From: Azonexus sp. R2A61
GTDB taxonomy: Bacteria > Pseudomonadota > Gammaproteobacteria > Burkholderiales > Rhodocyclaceae
Reading direction: 5' to 3'
DNA: 64,000 nucleotides
Assembly: GCF_021401135.1 (NCBI RefSeq)
Contig: NZ_JACBFO010000002.1
Coordinates: 434,001-498,000, forward strand
The translations under genes were made by a program, and so were the position numbers. Positions 46,072 to 56,158 of this stretch are shown here, in pieces. The notes beneath the pieces were generated by a model that ran no database searches, was not told the DNA's origin, and saw only the letters and a list, made by a program, of their open reading frames with translations. The first letter of the stretch is position 1; every line of letters begins with the position of its first letter.

Positions 46072-46871
46072 AGCCCGACCTCCCAGACGACCTCGACAGC
46101 CTGCTCGCCCCGGCCTTGCGCCCGGCCGCCGGAAACCGCGACGAGCGCCTGCAGAAACTCCTGCAACGGGCCGGCGCAAGCCGCCTCCGCCACCAGGCGT
46201 TCACGACGGTTCGCCGCAACGCCACGCCGTGGCGCGATCTGATGAAGGGGCTGCGCGGGCGCGACCTGCACAGCACCGCCGACGGCAGTTCGGTGCTGCT
46301 GATGCTGGCGCCGGGCGCGGTACTGCCGATGCATCGCCATCGCCACCTGGAAGAAGGCATCGTGCTCGCTGGCCGCATGCAGATGGGCGAACTCGATCTC
46401 GGCCCCGGCGATTACCACGTCTCCTTTCCCGGCAGCCGGCACGACCGGATCACGTCGGCCGACGGTTGCGTGACCTATCTGCGAGGCACCTCGCTGGGCA
46501 ACCTGTTCGGGCTGGCGGTGGAACTGCTGGGTGGCCTGACGCCGGGCAGCGGCGCCGAACCGCTGACCCTCCGCGAAGCGGACGGTGAATGGCAGCCGCT
46601 CGCCGCAGGCGTTGTCGAGAAACGGCTGTGGCAGGCCGACGGTAGCCAGTCCCGTTTCCTCCGCCTGGCTGCCGGCAGCCGCTACCGGCCGGCCACCTAC
46701 CGCGGCGAATGCGAATTCATGATGATCGCCGGCGAGGCTTTTTTCGGCGACATCCTGCTGCGCCAGGAAGAATGGCAACTGGCCCCGGCCGGTACGCAGC
46801 ACGACGAAATCAGCAGCGACTGCGGTGCCACCATCTTCGTCCACGAACGGACAACGGCGAGCGCGCGCTGA
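46068..46871 (+). CDS. ChrR-type cupin protein, probable anti-sigma factor
   Basis: A 267-residue protein with two cupin domains. The first carries the metal-binding set HRHRHLEEGIVLAGRM; the second has RPATYRGECEFMMIAGEAFFGD and AGTQHDE. The zinc-anti-sigma HX3CX2C motif of classical ChrR is not visible at the N-terminus, so sigma binding may use another surface. It is translationally coupled to the sigma gene (ATGA) and convergent with the secretin gene downstream. The regulatory role is inferred from family and position. Confidence 0.8.
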   Translation: MKPDLPDDLDSLLAPALRPAAGNRDERLQKLLQRAGASRLRHQAFTTVRRNATPWRDLMKGLRGRDLHSTADGSSVLLMLAPGAVLPMHRHRHLEEGIVLAGRMQMGELDLGPGDYHVSFPGSRHDRITSADGCVTYLRGTSLGNLFGLAVELLGGLTPGSGAEPLTLREADGEWQPLAAGVVEKRLWQADGSQSRFLRLAAGSRYRPATYRGECEFMMIAGEAFFGDILLRQEEWQLAPAGTQHDEISSDCGATIFVHERTTASAR

Positions 46872-46889
46872 GCGCCGTACCGGTTTTCA

Positions 46890-46921
46890 GCCGATTGCTG
46901 CGGTCGACCGCAGCAATCGGC
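46890..46921. repeat. Dispersed palindrome in a 32-base perfect inverted repeat
   Basis: Perfect 16-bp arms with TGCGGTCGACCGCA at 46899-46912, between convergent genes. T-run on the left, A-run on the right: the reverse of a terminator. Confidence 0.92.
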
Positions 46922-46926
46922 AAAAA

Positions 46927-47724
46927 TCAGTCGGCTTCCTCGACCATCAGCCAGATCGAACGCGCATCGCGCACTTCGCTGGTGCCGACGCTGAACGCGC
47001 CGCCCTGCTGGCCGCTGGCCCGACCGCCGCTGCCGCCGATCTCGATCCATTCGCCGAGCCGGCCGCTGACCGTGGTCGACAGACGCTGCGACGCCACGTT
47101 GCCGCGCCCGCCGGCAAACTGTTCGGCCTGCTGGCTGATTTCCACCGTGACGCGCTGGCCGTTGACCCGCGGCATGGCGTAGAAGCCGCTGCCGACATCG
47201 CGGTACACAGTCGTTTCATTGACCACCGCCCCGCCCGGGCCGACGACGATCTGCCGCATCGGCAGCGCCAGCGAACGGCCGACCTGGATGAAAGCCTGGC
47301 CGCCTTCAACCGTCTGCACCATCTGCGCGGCATTCTCGCCGCGTACGCTTCTGGTGTCCCAGACCCGCGCCTCGACATTGGAACGCCGCGTGCTGCCCAG
47401 AGTGACCTGCCCGCCGACCTCGCCGCCGCGCGCGCTGTTCTCGGCCTGGCGGTCGTGGGCAACGCGGATGATCAGCCGGCGCATCGGCTTGTCGAGCGCC
47501 GCCAGCGCGCGCTTGATGTCGGCCCGGTTCTGCGGCGACGCCTTGAGGAACAGCTGGTTGTTGACGCCGGTCAGCGTGCCGCCCGGCTCGACCAGCGGCA
47601 ACAGGGTCGGCAGCACCTGATCGGCCGTCTTGCTCTTCAGTTCGATGACTTCGAGCTGCGCCGCGGCAAGCCCGGCCCACAGCACGAAGATTGCGGTCAA
47701 CAGGACTTTCACGGCGTTTTTCAT
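46927..47724 (-). CDS. Secretin N-domain protein
   Basis: A 265-residue exported protein: signal peptide (about 1-22), then an N0/N1-type secretin domain, VIELKSKTADQVLPTLLPLVEPGGTLTGVNNQLFLKASPQNRADIKRALAALD. The C-terminal half is rich in Gly, Gln and Ser and lacks the beta-barrel secretin core. It therefore is not a complete secretin. Such single-domain proteins are conserved in betaproteobacteria, and a role in type II or type IV pilus-like assembly is only a guess. It follows zapE by 10 bases in the same direction. Confidence 0.78.
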   Translation of the reverse strand: MKNAVKVLLTAIFVLWAGLAAAQLEVIELKSKTADQVLPTLLPLVEPGGTLTGVNNQLFLKASPQNRADIKRALAALDKPMRRLIIRVAHDRQAENSARGGEVGGQVTLGSTRRSNVEARVWDTRSVRGENAAQMVQTVEGGQAFIQVGRSLALPMRQIVVGPGGAVVNETTVYRDVGSGFYAMPRVNGQRVTVEISQQAEQFAGGRGNVASQRLSTTVSGRLGEWIEIGGSGGRASGQQGGAFSVGTSEVRDARSIWLMVEEAD

Positions 47725-47734
47725 CAGGCTCTCC

Positions 47735-48853
47735 TCAAGGGGCGACGATGTGCGGCTCGGCCAGGTATTCGCGCGAGTTCATCTCGGTCAGGCGGCTCAC
47801 CGTGCGCTTGAACTCGCTGGCCTGGGTACCTTCGGTATACAGTTCGTCGGCGGCGCAATCGGCGGTGGCGATCAGTTTGACCTTGTTGTCGTAGAAAACA
47901 TCCACCAGCCAGGTGAAACGACGCGCTTCCGAGGCCTGGTGCTGGGTCATCTTCGGAATGCCCGACAACAGCACGGTATGGTAGGCACGCGAGATTTCCA
48001 GGTAGTCGTTCTGCGAACGCGGGCCGCCGCACAGCGTGCGGAAATCGAACCAGATGACGCCGTTGCCGCGGCGCACGGTCGGAATGTCGCGGCCGAGCAC
48101 TTCGATGCTGCCGCCCTTCTTTCCATCTTCGCCGGCAACCATGCGGAAGTAGTCGAGCATCTTCTTCTCGGCCGCATCGTCGGCCGGATGGTGATAGATC
48201 TCGACCTGCTCCAGCGCGCGCAACCGGTAATCGATACCGGCCTCGACTTCGTACACGTCGAGATGCTTTTCGAGCAGCGCGATGGTCGGCAGGAAGCTCT
48301 CGCGGTGCAGGCCGTTCGGATAAAGCATGGAGGGCGGGTAGTTGGAGGTCATCACCAGGATCACGCCCTGTGCGAACAGGCCTTCCATCAGGCGGCCGAG
48401 GATCATCGCGTCGGCGATGTCGGAAACGTGGAATTCGTCGAAACAGAGCAGGCGGACTTCGCGAGCGATCTGCTCGGCGAGACGCAGCATCGGGTCCGGC
48501 TCACCCTTGTATTTTTCCAGGTCGCGGTGGATCTGCTGCATGAAGCCGTGGAAATGCATGCGCTTCTTGCGCCGGTAAGGCACCGAGGCGTAGAAGCAGT
48601 CCATCAAAAAGCTTTTGCCGCGCCCGACGCCGCCCCAGAAATACACGCCCTTCGGCGGTTTCGGCGGGCTGATCAGACGTTTGAGCGTGCTGCCGCGATT
48701 GACCTTGAACTGCAACAGTTGCGTATACAGGTTCTGCAGCGCATTGGCGGCGGCCAGTTGCGCCGCGTCCGCGGTATAGCCGCGTTCGGCGAGCAGCGCG
48801 TTGTAGGCGTCGAGCATGCCGTTCTCGGCGACCTTGAGTTTCGTATGGGGCAT
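47735..48853 (-). CDS. zapE: Cell division ATPase ZapE
   Basis: AFG1-like ATPase that interacts with FtsZ at the septum. The 372 residues contain Walker A GGVGRGKSFLMD (about 74-85), HFHGFMQQIH, the Walker B LLCFDEFHVSDIADAMIL, and sensor residues in LVMTSNYPPSMLY. It starts MPHTKLKVAE. It is the first gene of a two-gene unit with the secretin-domain protein. Confidence 0.93.
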   Translation of the reverse strand: MPHTKLKVAENGMLDAYNALLAERGYTADAAQLAAANALQNLYTQLLQFKVNRGSTLKRLISPPKPPKGVYFWGGVGRGKSFLMDCFYASVPYRRKKRMHFHGFMQQIHRDLEKYKGEPDPMLRLAEQIAREVRLLCFDEFHVSDIADAMILGRLMEGLFAQGVILVMTSNYPPSMLYPNGLHRESFLPTIALLEKHLDVYEVEAGIDYRLRALEQVEIYHHPADDAAEKKMLDYFRMVAGEDGKKGGSIEVLGRDIPTVRRGNGVIWFDFRTLCGGPRSQNDYLEISRAYHTVLLSGIPKMTQHQASEARRFTWLVDVFYDNKVKLIATADCAADELYTEGTQASEFKRTVSRLTEMNSREYLAEPHIVAP

Positions 48854-48924
48854 CGTCGTGTTCTTGTTGTCGGGAAAACCGTATTTTCGCAAATTCGCGC
48901 GCCACATGATGCAGCGAACGCGAT

Positions 48925-48981
48925 TCTGCGGTCGACTGCCGGTTGGCAGGAAAATTCCCTGCCGGCTGCGGTCGACCGCAG
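48925..48981. repeat. Pair of dispersed palindromes between zapE and lpd
   Basis: A degenerate copy TGCGGTCGACTGCC (48926) and an exact copy TGCGGTCGACCGCA (48967), with CTGCCGG/GGCAGG inverted repeats in between. It is the only place where two copies are within 50 bases. The gap 48854-49055 otherwise has the lpd terminator and no gene. Confidence 0.85.
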
Positions 48982-49002
48982 GAAACTGCAAAAAAGGACA
49001 AT

Positions 49003-49034
49003 AAAAAAGCGGCTGCGTTTCCGCAACCGCTTTT
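49003..49034 (-). terminator. Rho-independent terminator after lpd
   Basis: On the minus strand AAAAGCGGTTGCGG, a short loop, CGCAGCCGC and a T-run. Ends the sucA-sucB-lpd transcript. Confidence 0.9.
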
Positions 49035-49055
49035 CCTGTCGTCCGGCGAACCGGC

Positions 49056-50477
49056 TTAGAAGTGCAGCGAGCGCTTGTCGCAGGCCAGCGCGGCTTCGTG
49101 CACGATTTCCGACAGCGTCGGGTGGGCATGGCAGATGCGGCCGAGGTCTTCGGAAGCACCGGCAAATTCCATCGTGACGACGGCTTCGGCGATCAGCTCG
49201 GAAGCGTTGTTGCCGATGATGTGCACGCCGAGGATGCGGTCGGTCTTGGCATCGGCCAGGACCTTGACGAAGCCGCTGGCGTCGCCGTGACCGAGGGCCC
49301 GGCCGCTGGCCATGAACGGCACCTTGCCCGGCTTGTAGGCGATGCCTTCAGCCTTGAGCTGCTGTTCGGTCTTGCCGACCCAGGCGATTTCCGGATGGGT
49401 ATAGACCACGCCCGGAATCGTGTCGAAGTTGCAGTGACCGGCCTGACCGGCGATCAGTTCGGCAACCATGACGCCCTCTTCCGACGCCTTGTGCGCCAGC
49501 ATCGGGCCGCGCACGACGTCGCCGACCGCCCAGACGTTGGGCAGGTTGCTGTGGCAATGGCCATCGACCTCGATCTGACCGCGCTCGTTGAGCTTCAGGC
49601 CGACCGCTTCGGCGTTCAGGCCGTCAGTGTTCGGGATGCGGCCGACCGAGACGATCAGCTTGTCGCATTCGAGCTTCTTGGCGCCGTCCTTGTCTTCGTA
49701 TTCGACGGTGACGCCCTTCTTGGCCACCGACACCTTGCCGATCTTGACGCCGGTCGTGATCTTCAGGCCCTGCTTGGTGAACAGCTTGAGCGCTTCCTTG
49801 GCGACATCCTGGTCGGCGAACGGCATGAAATCAGGCGCCGCTTCGAGGACGGTCACGTCGGTGCCGAGACGGCGCCAGACCGAGCCCATTTCCAGGCCGA
49901 TGACGCCGGCGCCGATCACGCCCAGGCGCTTCGGCGCGGCGTCGAAATCGAGCGCGCCGACGTTGTCGCAGATGACCTTGTTGTCGACCGGGATGCCATC
50001 CAGGTGGCGCGGCTTGGAGCCGGTGGCGATGATCACGTGCTTGGCCAGCACTTCCTCGGCGCCGACTTTCAGCTTCCACAGGTCGCCTTCCTTGCCGACA
50101 AAGCTGGCGTGGCCGTTCAGGCCGGTGACCTTGTTCTTCTTGAACAGGCCGCGGATACCGCCGGTCAGCTGGGTGACGATGGTGTTCTTGCGACCGACCA
50201 TGGTCTTGACGTCGATGCTGACGCCCTTGGCCGAGATGCCGTGCATCTCGAAGGAGTGATTGGCTTCCTCGAACAGCTCGGAGGAGCGCAGCAGCGCCTT
50301 GGACGGAATGCAGCCGACGTTCAGGCAGGTGCCACCGAGACGCGGTTCGCCCTTGGGATCGGCATAGGCATTGGATTCGGCGCAGGCGGTATTGAAACCG
50401 AGCTGGGCGGCGCGGATTGCAGCGACATAACCACCAGGACCGCCGCCGACGACGAGCACGTCGAATTGCTTGGACAT
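49056..50477 (-). CDS. lpd: Dihydrolipoyl dehydrogenase (E3)
   Basis: Flavoprotein that reoxidises lipoamide in the 2-oxoglutarate dehydrogenase complex. The 473 residues have FAD motif [19 protein letters not shown], redox-active [19 protein letters not shown] motif [14 protein letters not shown], and [15 protein letters not shown] at the interface. It is the last gene of sucA-sucB-lpd and so is probably specific to that complex. A hairpin with a short T-run precedes it. Confidence 0.96.
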   Translation of the reverse strand: MSKQFDVLVVGGGPGGYVAAIRAAQLGFNTACAESNAYADPKGEPRLGGTCLNVGCIPSKALLRSSELFEEANHSFEMHGISAKGVSIDVKTMVGRKNTIVTQLTGGIRGLFKKNKVTGLNGHASFVGKEGDLWKLKVGAEEVLAKHVIIATGSKPRHLDGIPVDNKVICDNVGALDFDAAPKRLGVIGAGVIGLEMGSVWRRLGTDVTVLEAAPDFMPFADQDVAKEALKLFTKQGLKITTGVKIGKVSVAKKGVTVEYEDKDGAKKLECDKLIVSVGRIPNTDGLNAEAVGLKLNERGQIEVDGHCHSNLPNVWAVGDVVRGPMLAHKASEEGVMVAELIAGQAGHCNFDTIPGVVYTHPEIAWVGKTEQQLKAEGIAYKPGKVPFMASGRALGHGDASGFVKVLADAKTDRILGVHIIGNNASELIAEAVVTMEFAGASEDLGRICHAHPTLSEIVHEAALACDKRSLHF

Positions 50478-50505
50478 GTTCTTACCTTTCGTTGTTCAGA
50501 TGTGC

Positions 50506-50540
50506 AAAAGCGCCAGCGCTCCGTGACGGAACGCTGGCGC
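50506..50540 (-). terminator. Attenuator-like hairpin between sucB and lpd
   Basis: On the minus strand a 15-bp stem (GCGCCAGCG...CGCTGGCGC) followed by TTTT, in the 77-base gap. It could partly terminate sucAB transcripts or protect mRNA. Confidence 0.6.
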
Positions 50541-50554
50541 CGGGCAAGCGTCGC

Positions 50555-51799
50555 TTAGACGGCGAGCAGCAGGCGGGCCGGATCTTCCAGCGCTTCCTTC
50601 ATGGTCACCAGACCGAGGACGGCTTCGCGGCCGTCGATGATGCGGTGATCGTAGGACATCGCCAGATAGTTCATCGGACGCACGACAACCTGGCCGTTTT
50701 CAACGACCGCACGGTCCTTGGTGGCATGGATGCCGAGGATCGCGGATTGCGGCGGGTTGATGATCGGGGTGGACATCATCGAACCGAAGATGCCGCCGTT
50801 CGAGATCGAGAAGGTGCCACCGGTCAGATCTTCGATGGTGATCTTGCCGTCCTTGGCCTTGACGCCGAATTCGGCGATCTTCTTCTCGATGTCGGCGATC
50901 GACATCTGGTCGGCGTTGCGCAGGATCGGCACGACCAGGCCGCGCGGCGAGCCAACGGCGATGCCGATGTCGATGTAGCCGTGATAGACGATGTCGTTAC
51001 CGTCGACCGAGGCGTTCAGGATCGGGAACTTCTGCAGCGCGGCAACGGCGGCCTTGACGAAGAAGCCCATGAAGCCCAGACGGACGCCGTGGGTCTTCTC
51101 GAACTTTTCGCCGTACTGCTTGCGCAGCGCCATCACCGGCGCCATGTTCACTTCGTTGAACGTGGTCAGGATCGCGTTGGTCTGTTGCGATTGCAGCAGA
51201 CGCTCGGCGATGCGGGCACGCAGACGGGTCATCGGCACGCGCTCTTCCGGACGGTCGCCCAGAGCAACGTTGGATGCCGGGACCGGCAGCGATGCGGCAG
51301 CAGAGCTCGCCGCGGCAACCGGGCCGGACGGTGCAGCAGCCTTCGGCTGGGCAGCCAGGGCATCTTCCTTGGTCACACGACCGCCGCGGCCGGAGCCGGC
51401 GACGTCGGCAGCGGCAATACCCTTCTCGTCGAGGATCTTGCGGGCAGCCGGGCTGGCCGTACCGGCCGGGGCAGCGGCGGCAGGTGCCGGAGCGGCAGCC
51501 GGGGCTGCGGCGACTGCCTTCGGGGCTTCGGCAGCCGGGGCAACGGCGCCGGCGGTTGCGGCGGTATCGATCTTGGCGATCAGTTCGCCGGAAACGACGG
51601 TCTCGCCATCGCCCTTGACGACTTCGACCAGCACACCGGCGGCCGGCGACGGGACTTCGAGGACGACCTTGTCGGTTTCGATGTCGATCAGGATTTCGTC
51701 ACGGGCGACGGCTTCGCCGACCTTCTTCTTCCAGGAAGCCAGCGTGCCTTCGGAAACGGACTCGGACAGTTGCGGAACTTGAACTTCAATAATGCTCAT
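50555..51799 (-). CDS. sucB: 2-oxoglutarate dehydrogenase dihydrolipoyl succinyltransferase (E2)
   Basis: Core of the 2-oxoglutarate dehydrogenase complex. The 414 residues have a lipoyl domain (1-75, modified Lys in ETDKVVLEV), an Ala/Pro linker (about 80-110), an E3-binding domain (about 112-150, ASPAARKIL), a second Ala-rich linker, and the catalytic domain with [13 protein letters not shown]. The linker is the usual swinging arm. It lies 24 bases after sucA. Confidence 0.96.
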   Translation of the reverse strand: MSIIEVQVPQLSESVSEGTLASWKKKVGEAVARDEILIDIETDKVVLEVPSPAAGVLVEVVKGDGETVVSGELIAKIDTAATAGAVAPAAEAPKAVAAAPAAAPAPAAAAPAGTASPAARKILDEKGIAAADVAGSGRGGRVTKEDALAAQPKAAAPSGPVAAASSAAASLPVPASNVALGDRPEERVPMTRLRARIAERLLQSQQTNAILTTFNEVNMAPVMALRKQYGEKFEKTHGVRLGFMGFFVKAAVAALQKFPILNASVDGNDIVYHGYIDIGIAVGSPRGLVVPILRNADQMSIADIEKKIAEFGVKAKDGKITIEDLTGGTFSISNGGIFGSMMSTPIINPPQSAILGIHATKDRAVVENGQVVVRPMNYLAMSYDHRIIDGREAVLGLVTMKEALEDPARLLLAV

Positions 51800-51823
51800 G
51801 GTGACTCCACTCTGCTTTCGTTA

Positions 51824-54664
51824 TTAGTAGTCGATCTTGCCCAGCGCGGACTCGATCAGTGCCTTTTGCTGCTCGTTGTGCTTGGCCAGATAGCCGACGG
51901 CCGGCGACGGCGAAGCCGGACGCGCAACCAGCAGCAATTTCTGCTTGGGATCCAGACCGCTGTCCAGATGATGACGCGAGGCAAACCAGTACCAGGCCCC
52001 CTGATTGCGAGGCTCTTCCTGCGCCCAGACGATCTCCGCCGCCTTCGGATACTTGGCCAGTTCCTTGGCCAGGGAATCCTTCGGGAACGGATAAAGCTGT
52101 TCGATCCGGACGATGGCAATGTCCTTGATCTGCTTCTCGCGACGTGCATTGACCAGATCGTAGTAGACCTTGCCGGAGCACAGCACAACACGTTTGACCT
52201 TCTTGGCGTCGATCGGGTCGACTTCGCCGATGACGCGCTGGAATTCGCCGTTGGCCAGTTCGTCGATCGACGAGCCGGCGTCCTTGTGGCGCAGCAGCGA
52301 TTTGGGCGACATGACGACGAGCGGCTTGCGCTGCATGCGCACGGCCTGACGACGCAACATGTGGAAGACCTGGGCCGCGGTGGTCGGCACGCAGACTTCG
52401 ATATTCATTTCGGCACACTGGTTCATGAAACGTTCCAGGCGGGCCGACGAGTGTTCCGGACCCTGACCTTCGTAACCGTGCGGCAACAGCATGACCAGAC
52501 CGCAGGCACGACCCCACTTGGCTTCACCGGAAGTGATGAACTGGTCGATGACGACCTGGGCGCCGTTGGCGAAGTCGCCGAACTGGGCTTCCCAGACGAC
52601 CAGCTCGTACGGGTTGGCCGAGGCATAACCGTAGTCGAAGGCGAGAACGGCTTCTTCCGACAGTACAGAATCGAAGCACTGGAAGCCGGCCTGCTTTTCC
52701 TGCAGGTTCTTCAGCGGATGGTAGGTACCGACATCCCAGCTGGTACGGTTCTGGTCGTGGAAGGCAGCATGGCGGTGGAAGAAGGTGCCGCGGCCGACGT
52801 CTTCGCCGGAGATGCGCACACCGTAGCCGGACACCAGCAGCGAGGCGTAGGCCAGATTTTCGGCCATGCCCCAGTCGACCGGCAACTTGCCCTCGCCCAT
52901 CGCCGCACGATCCTCGACGATCTTCTTGACGCGCGAATGCAGCGTGAAACCTTCCGGCATCGTCGTCAGGCGTTGCGCCAGACGCTGCAGTTCCGGCATC
53001 GGCACGCTCGTATCGCAGGTCTCGATGTACTTCTTGGTCAGGAACGGCGTCCAGTCGATGGTCATCGGGTGCTTGTAACCCGCCAGCACCGGGTTGTAGA
53101 GCAGCTCGCCCTTGTCGAGGTGAGCGCGGTACTCGGCAATCATCTGGTCGGGACCGTCGGCAGCCAGCACGCCTTCGGCGATCAGCTTGTCGCCGTAGAG
53201 CTTGCGGGTACCCGGGTGCTTGGCGATGATCTTGTACATCAGCGGCTGCGTCACCATCGGCTCGTCCTGCTCGTTGTGGCCGAGCTTGCGGTAGCAGATG
53301 ATGTCGACGACGACATCCTTCTGGAACTTCTGACGATATTCGATGGCCAGCTGGGTAGCCAGCGCGACGGCTTCCGGATCGTCGCCATTGACGTGGAAGA
53401 TCGGCGCATCGACCATCTTGAAGATGTCGGTGCAGTAGTGGCCGGAACGATAGTCACGCGGATCGGAGGTGGTGAAGCCGACCTGGTTGTTAACCACGAA
53501 GTGCAGCGTGCCGCCGACACCGTAGCCGCGAGTTTGCGCGAAGTTCAGCATTTCCTGGTTGACGCCCTGACCGGCAACGGCCGCGTCGCCATGCACCAGG
53601 ATCGGCAGAACCTTGGACTTGCTGCCTTCGCCGCGCCGGACCTGGCGGGCATAGACCGAACCGGCAACCACCGGGTTGACGATTTCCAGGTGCGACGGGT
53701 TGAAAGCCAGCGTCAGGTGGCAGGCGCCGCCCGGGGTCGATACGTCGGACGAGAAACCGAGGTGGTACTTGACGTCACCGGCCGACAGATCGCTCTTCTT
53801 CTTGCCTTCGAATTCGGCGAAGAGCATCGACGGGGCCTTGCCCAGGGTATTGACCAGCACGTTCAGACGACCGCGGTGGGCCATGCCGACAACGACTTCG
53901 TCGACGCCCAGCGCGCCACCGGAACGCACGGCCTCGTCCATCGCGACGATCAGCGATTCGCCGCCTTCCAGCGAGAAGCGCTTCTGGCCGACATACTTGG
54001 TATGCAGGTAGCGTTCCAGCGTCTCGGCTGCGGTCAACCGTTCGAGAAGGCGCTTTTTCTGATCAGCGTTGTAGCTCGGACGCGAACGGATGCCCTCCAG
54101 CCGCTCCTGCAGCCAGCGCTTCTCGTTGTAGTCCATCATGTACATGTACTCGACGCCGATGGTGCCGCAGTAGGTCTGCTTCAGCGTTTCGAGGATTTCG
54201 CTCAGCTTGGCGTTTTCCGGCAGGCCCTTGAGCGAACCGACGTTGAAGGTCTGGTTCAGGTCGGCATCGGTGAAGCCGTAGAACGACGGCTCCAGTTCTT
54301 CCAGCTTCGGACGCGGCAAGCGCTTGAGCGGGTCGAGATCGGCCCAGCGGGTACCGAGCGAACGGTAGGCGGTGACCAGTTGGCCGACTGCCGACTGCTT
54401 CTTGTGCTCGCTGGCCGGAGAAGCCGCGGCAACCGGCTTGAAACCGCCGGTCCTGGCCAGCTCGGCAAAAGCGGAAACGACCGGGGCGTGCGCCACATCG
54501 CGCGCGACGAAGCCCGGCATCTGGGCCAGGCGATCGAAGTATTCGCGCCACTCGGCCGAAACCGAGGTCGGATCCTGCAGATAGTTTTCGTAGATTTCTT
54601 CGACGAACGGCGCGTTGCCACCGAAGTACAGCGTGCTGTCGAACTTTTGATTCATCGTAGTCAT
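51824..54664 (-). CDS. sucA: 2-oxoglutarate dehydrogenase E1
   Basis: Thiamine-diphosphate enzyme that decarboxylates 2-oxoglutarate. The 946 residues begin with the E1 N-terminal peptide (YFGGNAPFVEEIYENYLQDP), then GVEYMYMMDYNEKRW, MAHRGRLNVLVNTLGK, the ThDP-binding HGDAAVAGQGVNQE and NNQVGFTT, and the transketolase-like C-terminal half (WGMAENLAYASLL). Length is normal. It opens the sucA-sucB-lpd unit, 112 bases after gltA and its terminator. Confidence 0.96.
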   Translation of the reverse strand: MTTMNQKFDSTLYFGGNAPFVEEIYENYLQDPTSVSAEWREYFDRLAQMPGFVARDVAHAPVVSAFAELARTGGFKPVAAASPASEHKKQSAVGQLVTAYRSLGTRWADLDPLKRLPRPKLEELEPSFYGFTDADLNQTFNVGSLKGLPENAKLSEILETLKQTYCGTIGVEYMYMMDYNEKRWLQERLEGIRSRPSYNADQKKRLLERLTAAETLERYLHTKYVGQKRFSLEGGESLIVAMDEAVRSGGALGVDEVVVGMAHRGRLNVLVNTLGKAPSMLFAEFEGKKKSDLSAGDVKYHLGFSSDVSTPGGACHLTLAFNPSHLEIVNPVVAGSVYARQVRRGEGSKSKVLPILVHGDAAVAGQGVNQEMLNFAQTRGYGVGGTLHFVVNNQVGFTTSDPRDYRSGHYCTDIFKMVDAPIFHVNGDDPEAVALATQLAIEYRQKFQKDVVVDIICYRKLGHNEQDEPMVTQPLMYKIIAKHPGTRKLYGDKLIAEGVLAADGPDQMIAEYRAHLDKGELLYNPVLAGYKHPMTIDWTPFLTKKYIETCDTSVPMPELQRLAQRLTTMPEGFTLHSRVKKIVEDRAAMGEGKLPVDWGMAENLAYASLLVSGYGVRISGEDVGRGTFFHRHAAFHDQNRTSWDVGTYHPLKNLQEKQAGFQCFDSVLSEEAVLAFDYGYASANPYELVVWEAQFGDFANGAQVVIDQFITSGEAKWGRACGLVMLLPHGYEGQGPEHSSARLERFMNQCAEMNIEVCVPTTAAQVFHMLRRQAVRMQRKPLVVMSPKSLLRHKDAGSSIDELANGEFQRVIGEVDPIDAKKVKRVVLCSGKVYYDLVNARREKQIKDIAIVRIEQLYPFPKDSLAKELAKYPKAAEIVWAQEEPRNQGAWYWFASRHHLDSGLDPKQKLLLVARPASPSPAVGYLAKHNEQQKALIESALGKIDY

Positions 54665-54740
54665 AGGCGTCCCCTCTAGGGTGTTGTCTTTTTACGGTAC
54701 TGCTCGTCTTACTTTGCGTGGGTACTGCTGGGCGCTGCTG

Positions 54741-54766
54741 AAAAAAAGGGCGGCCAAGGCCGCCCT
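54741..54766 (-). terminator. Rho-independent terminator after gltA
   Basis: On the minus strand AGGGCGGCC, two bases, GGCCGCCCT and a T-run of seven. It separates gltA from sucA. Confidence 0.9.
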
Positions 54767-54776
54767 GATTTTCCAA

Positions 54777-56075
54777 TCAGCCGCGCTGGGCCAGCGGTAC
54801 GACGTCGCGCTTGGCGGCGCCGATGTACAGCTGACGCGGACGGCCAATCTTGTACTCCGGATCGGAGATCATTTCTTCCCACTGCGTCATCCAGCCGACC
54901 GTGCGGGCCAGCGCGAAGATGCAGGTAAACATTTCGGTCGGGATACCGATCGCCTTCTGGACGATGCCAGAGTAGAAGTCGACGTTCGGGTAGAGCTTCT
55001 TCTCGACGAAGTACGGATCTTCCAGCGCGATCTTCTCCAGTTCCATGGCCAGCTTGAACAGGCGATCGTTTTCCAGACCCAGTTCGCCGAGAACTTCATT
55101 GCAGACCTTGCGCATCAGCTTGGCGCGCGGATCGAAGTTCTTGTAGACGCGGTGACCGAAGCCCATCAGCTTGAACGAGTCGTTCTTGTCCTTGGCGCGC
55201 TTGATGTACTCGCCAACGCGGGAAACGTCGCCGATTTCTTCCAGCATCTGCAGGCAGGCTTCGTTCGCACCGCCGTGCGCCGGTCCCCACAGGCAGGCGA
55301 TACCGGCCGAGATACAGGCAAACGGGTTGGCGCCCGACGAACCGGCCAGACGGACGGTCGAGGTCGAAGCATTCTGCTCGTGGTCGGCGTGCAACGTGAA
55401 GATGGTGTCCAGTGCGTTGACCAGCACCGGGTTCGGCACGTACTTCTCGCACGGATTGCCAAACATCATGCGCATGAAGTTGGCGGTGTAGTCCAGGTCG
55501 TTGTCCGGGTACAGGAACGGTGCGCCGGTGTTGTACTTGTAGGCCATGGCGACGATGGTCGGCAGCTTGGCCACGATACGGTTGAAGCTGATGTTGCGGT
55601 GCTCGGCATCCGAGTAGTCCATCGCTTCGTGGTAGAAAGCGGACAGCGCGCCGACGACACCGACCATGACGGCCATCGGGTGCGCGTCACGACGGAAACC
55701 ATTGTAGAAACGGGTCAGCTGGTCATGCACCATCGTGTGCTTCTTGATGGTGTTTTCGAAATCGGTCTTCTGGCCGCCATTCGGCAATTCGCCGTTCTTC
55801 AGCAGGTAGGCGACTTCGAGGAAGTTGCAGTTTTCAGCAAGTTGTTCGATCGGATAGCCGCGATACAGCAGCTCACCCTTGTCGCCATCGATGAACGTGA
55901 TTTTGGACTTGCAGCTGGCGGTCGACAGGAACCCGGAGTCATAAGTGAACAGACCGGTCTTGCCACCCAGGGTACGAATATCGACACAATCGTTGCCGTG
56001 CGTCGGGGACATGATCGGGAATTCGACGGGGGATTGTCCGTCGATACTCAGGGTTGCCTTGCGTTCGGTCGTCAT
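54777..56075 (-). CDS. gltA: Citrate synthase
   Basis: Condenses acetyl-CoA and oxaloacetate. The 432 residues have the type II (hexameric, NADH-sensitive) plan, with an N-terminal beta-domain (about 1-50), then the catalytic signature [15 protein letters not shown] [13 protein letters not shown] (His) and [15 protein letters not shown], and an Asp in the last third. It lies 84 bases after sdhE, in the TCA supercluster, and ends in its own terminator. Confidence 0.96.
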   Translation of the reverse strand: MTTERKATLSIDGQSPVEFPIMSPTHGNDCVDIRTLGGKTGLFTYDSGFLSTASCKSKITFIDGDKGELLYRGYPIEQLAENCNFLEVAYLLKNGELPNGGQKTDFENTIKKHTMVHDQLTRFYNGFRRDAHPMAVMVGVVGALSAFYHEAMDYSDAEHRNISFNRIVAKLPTIVAMAYKYNTGAPFLYPDNDLDYTANFMRMMFGNPCEKYVPNPVLVNALDTIFTLHADHEQNASTSTVRLAGSSGANPFACISAGIACLWGPAHGGANEACLQMLEEIGDVSRVGEYIKRAKDKNDSFKLMGFGHRVYKNFDPRAKLMRKVCNEVLGELGLENDRLFKLAMELEKIALEDPYFVEKKLYPNVDFYSGIVQKAIGIPTEMFTCIFALARTVGWMTQWEEMISDPEYKIGRPRQLYIGAAKRDVVPLAQRG

Positions 56076-56158
56076 GGTGTTTTCCCTTGTCAGGTGTTGG
56101 TTATCACTGCATTGCCAAAAAAGTGGTCAACATGCTGAAGTTAGCCTGTCAACCTTAC

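Noticed and set aside
46890..46921. Perfect 32-base hairpin taken as a rho-independent terminator
   Set aside because: On either strand the T-run comes before the stem and the A-run after it, the reverse of terminator order.
46927..47724. A complete outer-membrane secretin
   Set aside because: Only the N-domain is present; the barrel-forming secretin core is missing.
50417..54679. A 1420-residue open frame on the plus strand
   Set aside because: It is antisense to sucB and sucA, both of which are clear full-length genes.
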